From the NCBI GenBank assembly GCA_910589665.1, contig CAJUTR010000010.1:19759-83758 (forward strand): a stretch of DNA of 64,000 bases. Reading direction: 5' to 3'. The first letter of the stretch is position 1; the number at the start of each line of letters is the position of its first letter. Source of the DNA: an uncultured Eubacterium sp. (GTDB taxonomy: Bacteria > Bacillota > Clostridia > Lachnospirales > Lachnospiraceae). Positions 62,275-64,000 of the stretch are shown here, in pieces. The notes below the pieces were generated by a model that worked only from the letters and a program-made list of their open reading frames with translations, did no database searches and was not told where the DNA came from. The translations under genes were made by a program, and so were the position numbers.

Positions 62275-63868
62275 TATATTTTGGCAAAAGGAAATTATAT
62301 TTTATGAAGGTTTAAATGCGATTGTAGGGGATGATGTAGCTTCTAATTCAATAGGAAAATCAACTATGCTTATGATTATAGACTTTGTTTTTGGGGGCGA
62401 TGATTATATTAATAAAAATCATGATGTGGTAGATAATTTGGGGCATCATGATTTTAGATTTATATTTAATTTTAAGAATAAGGATTATTTCTTTATTAGA
62501 AGCACAAATGAATACAAATTTGTATCTATTTGTGATGAAAAATTTAGAATTTTAAAAAGCATTGCGACGGAAGAATTTACAGCGTGGTTACAAGAAAAAT
62601 ATGATTGTCAATTGGAATCTTTATCATTTAGAAGTATAGTGGGTAGGTATTTTAGGATTTATGGGAAGGAAAATTTGAATGAGAGAAAACCTATTCAATA
62701 TTTTGAGAAAGAGACAGCACCTAAATCTATATTAGCTCTCTTAAAATTGTTTGATAAATACAAATACTTAAAAGCGTATGAAGAACAAATAGAAAAACTA
62801 AAAAAAGACAAAACTACATTAGTTGATGCGGCAAAAAAGAATTTTTTACCCAATATTAGTACTAAAAGTTTATTTAATAAAAATAAAAAAAAGATTGAGG
62901 AACTTAATGTACAATTGGAAAACCTCAAGAAAGAAATTGTGACGACATCTGTTGATTTAGAATCAATGGTTTCAAAAGAAATATTAAAACTTAGGCGTGA
63001 AAAAAGTCAGCTTACTATTAAATTAAATTCATATCAAAATAGGCTATTAAGAACACAAAATAATATAAAAAATAAGCCTATAAAAATAGGTGCGGAGTTG
63101 GAGCAGTTTGTATATTATTTTCCAGATTTTAATATAGAACAAATAAATAAAGTGGAGGATTTTCATAAAAATATAACTAAAATTTTAAAGAGCGAACTTG
63201 TAGTGGTAGAAAAAGAGTTGAAATCAAAAATCCTTGAGATTAATATTCGTATTAGTGAAATAGATAAGGAGATTGAACAAAAGTTGTCTATAAAAGAAGC
63301 ACCCAAATTAGCGGTAGATAAAGTGGTGGATTTGGTTGCACAAATTAAACAACTTAATGATGAAAATGGATATTATACGAAGAAAAAACAACTAGAGGGG
63401 GATATATCTCAAGCTACTGAGGATTTAAGTGAATTAAAGGAAAAAGCATTAGATGAGATATGCAATATAGTAAATGTTAAAATGTATGAATTAAATAAAG
63501 AGATATATGTTGATGGCAGGAGAGCACCGACATTAAATATTCATGGGAGTAAGTACTCATTTAATACTGCAGGAGATACAGGAACAGGCACAGCTTTTGC
63601 CAACTTAATATCTTTTGACCTTTCAGTATTGGAATTAACTCATTTGCCAGCTTTAGCACACGATTTGCCATTATTAAAAAATATAGAAAATGCAGCTTTG
63701 GAGAATATTATATCAATTTATAGTAGAAGTACAAAACAAATATTCATCGCTATTGACAAATTGAGTTCGTATGATGAAAAAGCAGCACATATTATCAATG
63801 AGCATAAAGTGCTACAACTTTCAAAGGATAAATTGTTATTTATTAAGAATTGGAAAAGTGATAAATAA
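62252..63868 (+). CDS. DUF2326 SMC-like ATPase of the ABC-three-component system
   Basis: 538 residues. N-terminal Walker A in NAIVGDDVASNSIGKST, long coiled coil about 150-400 (Lys/Glu/Leu-rich), and C-terminal ABC half with a signature-like GDTGTGTAFANLISFDLSV and Walker B-like LPALAHDLPLL. DUF2326 is the YydD-type family. In ABC-3C systems it is thought to sense DNA or nucleoprotein and to release the effector. Last gene before a strong terminator. Confidence 0.85.
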   Translation: MLKKIICDIFWQKEIIFYEGLNAIVGDDVASNSIGKSTMLMIIDFVFGGDDYINKNHDVVDNLGHHDFRFIFNFKNKDYFFIRSTNEYKFVSICDEKFRILKSIATEEFTAWLQEKYDCQLESLSFRSIVGRYFRIYGKENLNERKPIQYFEKETAPKSILALLKLFDKYKYLKAYEEQIEKLKKDKTTLVDAAKKNFLPNISTKSLFNKNKKKIEELNVQLENLKKEIVTTSVDLESMVSKEILKLRREKSQLTIKLNSYQNRLLRTQNNIKNKPIKIGAELEQFVYYFPDFNIEQINKVEDFHKNITKILKSELVVVEKELKSKILEINIRISEIDKEIEQKLSIKEAPKLAVDKVVDLVAQIKQLNDENGYYTKKKQLEGDISQATEDLSELKEKALDEICNIVNVKMYELNKEIYVDGRRAPTLNIHGSKYSFNTAGDTGTGTAFANLISFDLSVLELTHLPALAHDLPLLKNIENAALENIISIYSRSTKQIFIAIDKLSSYDEKAAHIINEHKVLQLSKDKLLFIKNWKSDK

Positions 63869-63872
63869 ATCT

Positions 63873-63910
63873 AAGGGCTGTTGTCTTTTGGTTTGCGACA
63901 GCCCTTTATA
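63873..63910 (+). terminator. Terminator of the ABC-3C operon
   Basis: AAGGGCTGT pairs with ACAGCCCTT around a loop containing TTTTGG, followed by TATATAG. Confidence 0.8.
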
Positions 63911-64000
63911 TAGTTGAGCATCTTTTTATGTTCTTATATTTATAAAACACCACTTTACAACTTTTTCAAAAAAAAATAACGTACAGGATAATTTTCGTGT

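Noticed and set aside
1..64000. CRISPR arrays, intact insertion sequences, tRNA or rRNA genes
   Set aside because: No regularly spaced repeats, no complete transposase and no cloverleaf or rRNA motifs were seen; the only tandem array is the proC-derived 83-bp repeat.

Overview
The window reads as a chromosomal segment of a Gram-positive anaerobe of the Clostridia, most likely a gut Lachnospiraceae member. This rests on Shine-Dalgarno-rich starts (including TTG and GTG), a T-box in front of thrS, a preQ1-I riboswitch in front of queT, MutS2, an HtrA with a long acidic cytoplasmic tail, an F-type ATPase whose c subunit carries a Na+-binding signature, and many secreted BIG2/LRR/FN3 proteins. 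The species is inferred only from gene content. Most genes are of medium GC. Two stretches are clearly AT-rich, about 38.4-41.0 kb and 61.2-63.9 kb, and look acquired.

Layout. 0-3.7 kb: the end of an aryl-sulfate sulfotransferase, a secreted BIG2 protein, tmcAL and a small membrane protein. 3.7-8.1 kb: a bacteriocin-like locus with a long leader, a 21-residue micro-ORF with an 11-bp hairpin, a small secreted peptide whose signal-peptide codons are out of frame, and an ABC-2 exporter whose permease is also split at a homopolymer. 8.6-13.7 kb: pyrimidine-nucleoside phosphorylase, PutP, an ArsB/NhaD-like permease and a cytidylate-kinase-like protein. 13.7-19.2 kb: membrane, lipid and wall genes (PlsC, VanY-type carboxypeptidase), riboswitch-controlled queT, a TSCPD protein, a DUF1292 protein and a polyprenyl glycosylphosphotransferase. 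19.4-25.5 kb: htrA, clpX, then the Bacillus-like order sua5 / LMW phosphatase-like / rpiB, then proC.

25.4-33.2 kb: the 3' end of proC has been tandemly copied (83-bp units) into two coupled micro-ORFs that run into a complete atp operon (atpZ-like, I, B, E, F, H, A, G, D, C). Between atpB and atpE lies a three-hairpin element, and a diverged copy sits upstream of mutS2 in the same orientation relative to the downstream gene. 33.2-36.0 kb: a chemoreceptor, a lone short flagellin and a shortened DUF6886-like gene. 36.4-42.2 kb: an Agr-like LytTR two-component pair, direct repeats that look like its binding site, a 29-residue peptide ORF, a subtilisin-like protease with an unusual C-terminal domain, and a secreted LRR protein.

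42.2-47.8 kb: a gene fragment, a 14-G tract, azlCD, a CD3324-family regulator, T-box/thrS, two small membrane proteins and a DUF2752 protein. 47.9-54.2 kb: a serine-recombinase stub, a large secreted GH43 enzyme, an AraC regulator and an OmpR/HisKA two-component system. 54.3-61.1 kb: mutS2, an LRR/FN3 secreted protein, a YhaM-like exoribonuclease and rlmD. 61.2-63.9 kb: a three-gene ABC-three-component (ABC-3C) conflict system made of an HNH effector, a middle component and a DUF2326 ATPase.

The points most worth following are the repeated three-hairpin element, the proC-derived micro-ORF array, the LytTR/peptide/protease module and the frameshifted bacteriocin-like locus. No tRNA, rRNA, CRISPR array or intact insertion sequence was seen.
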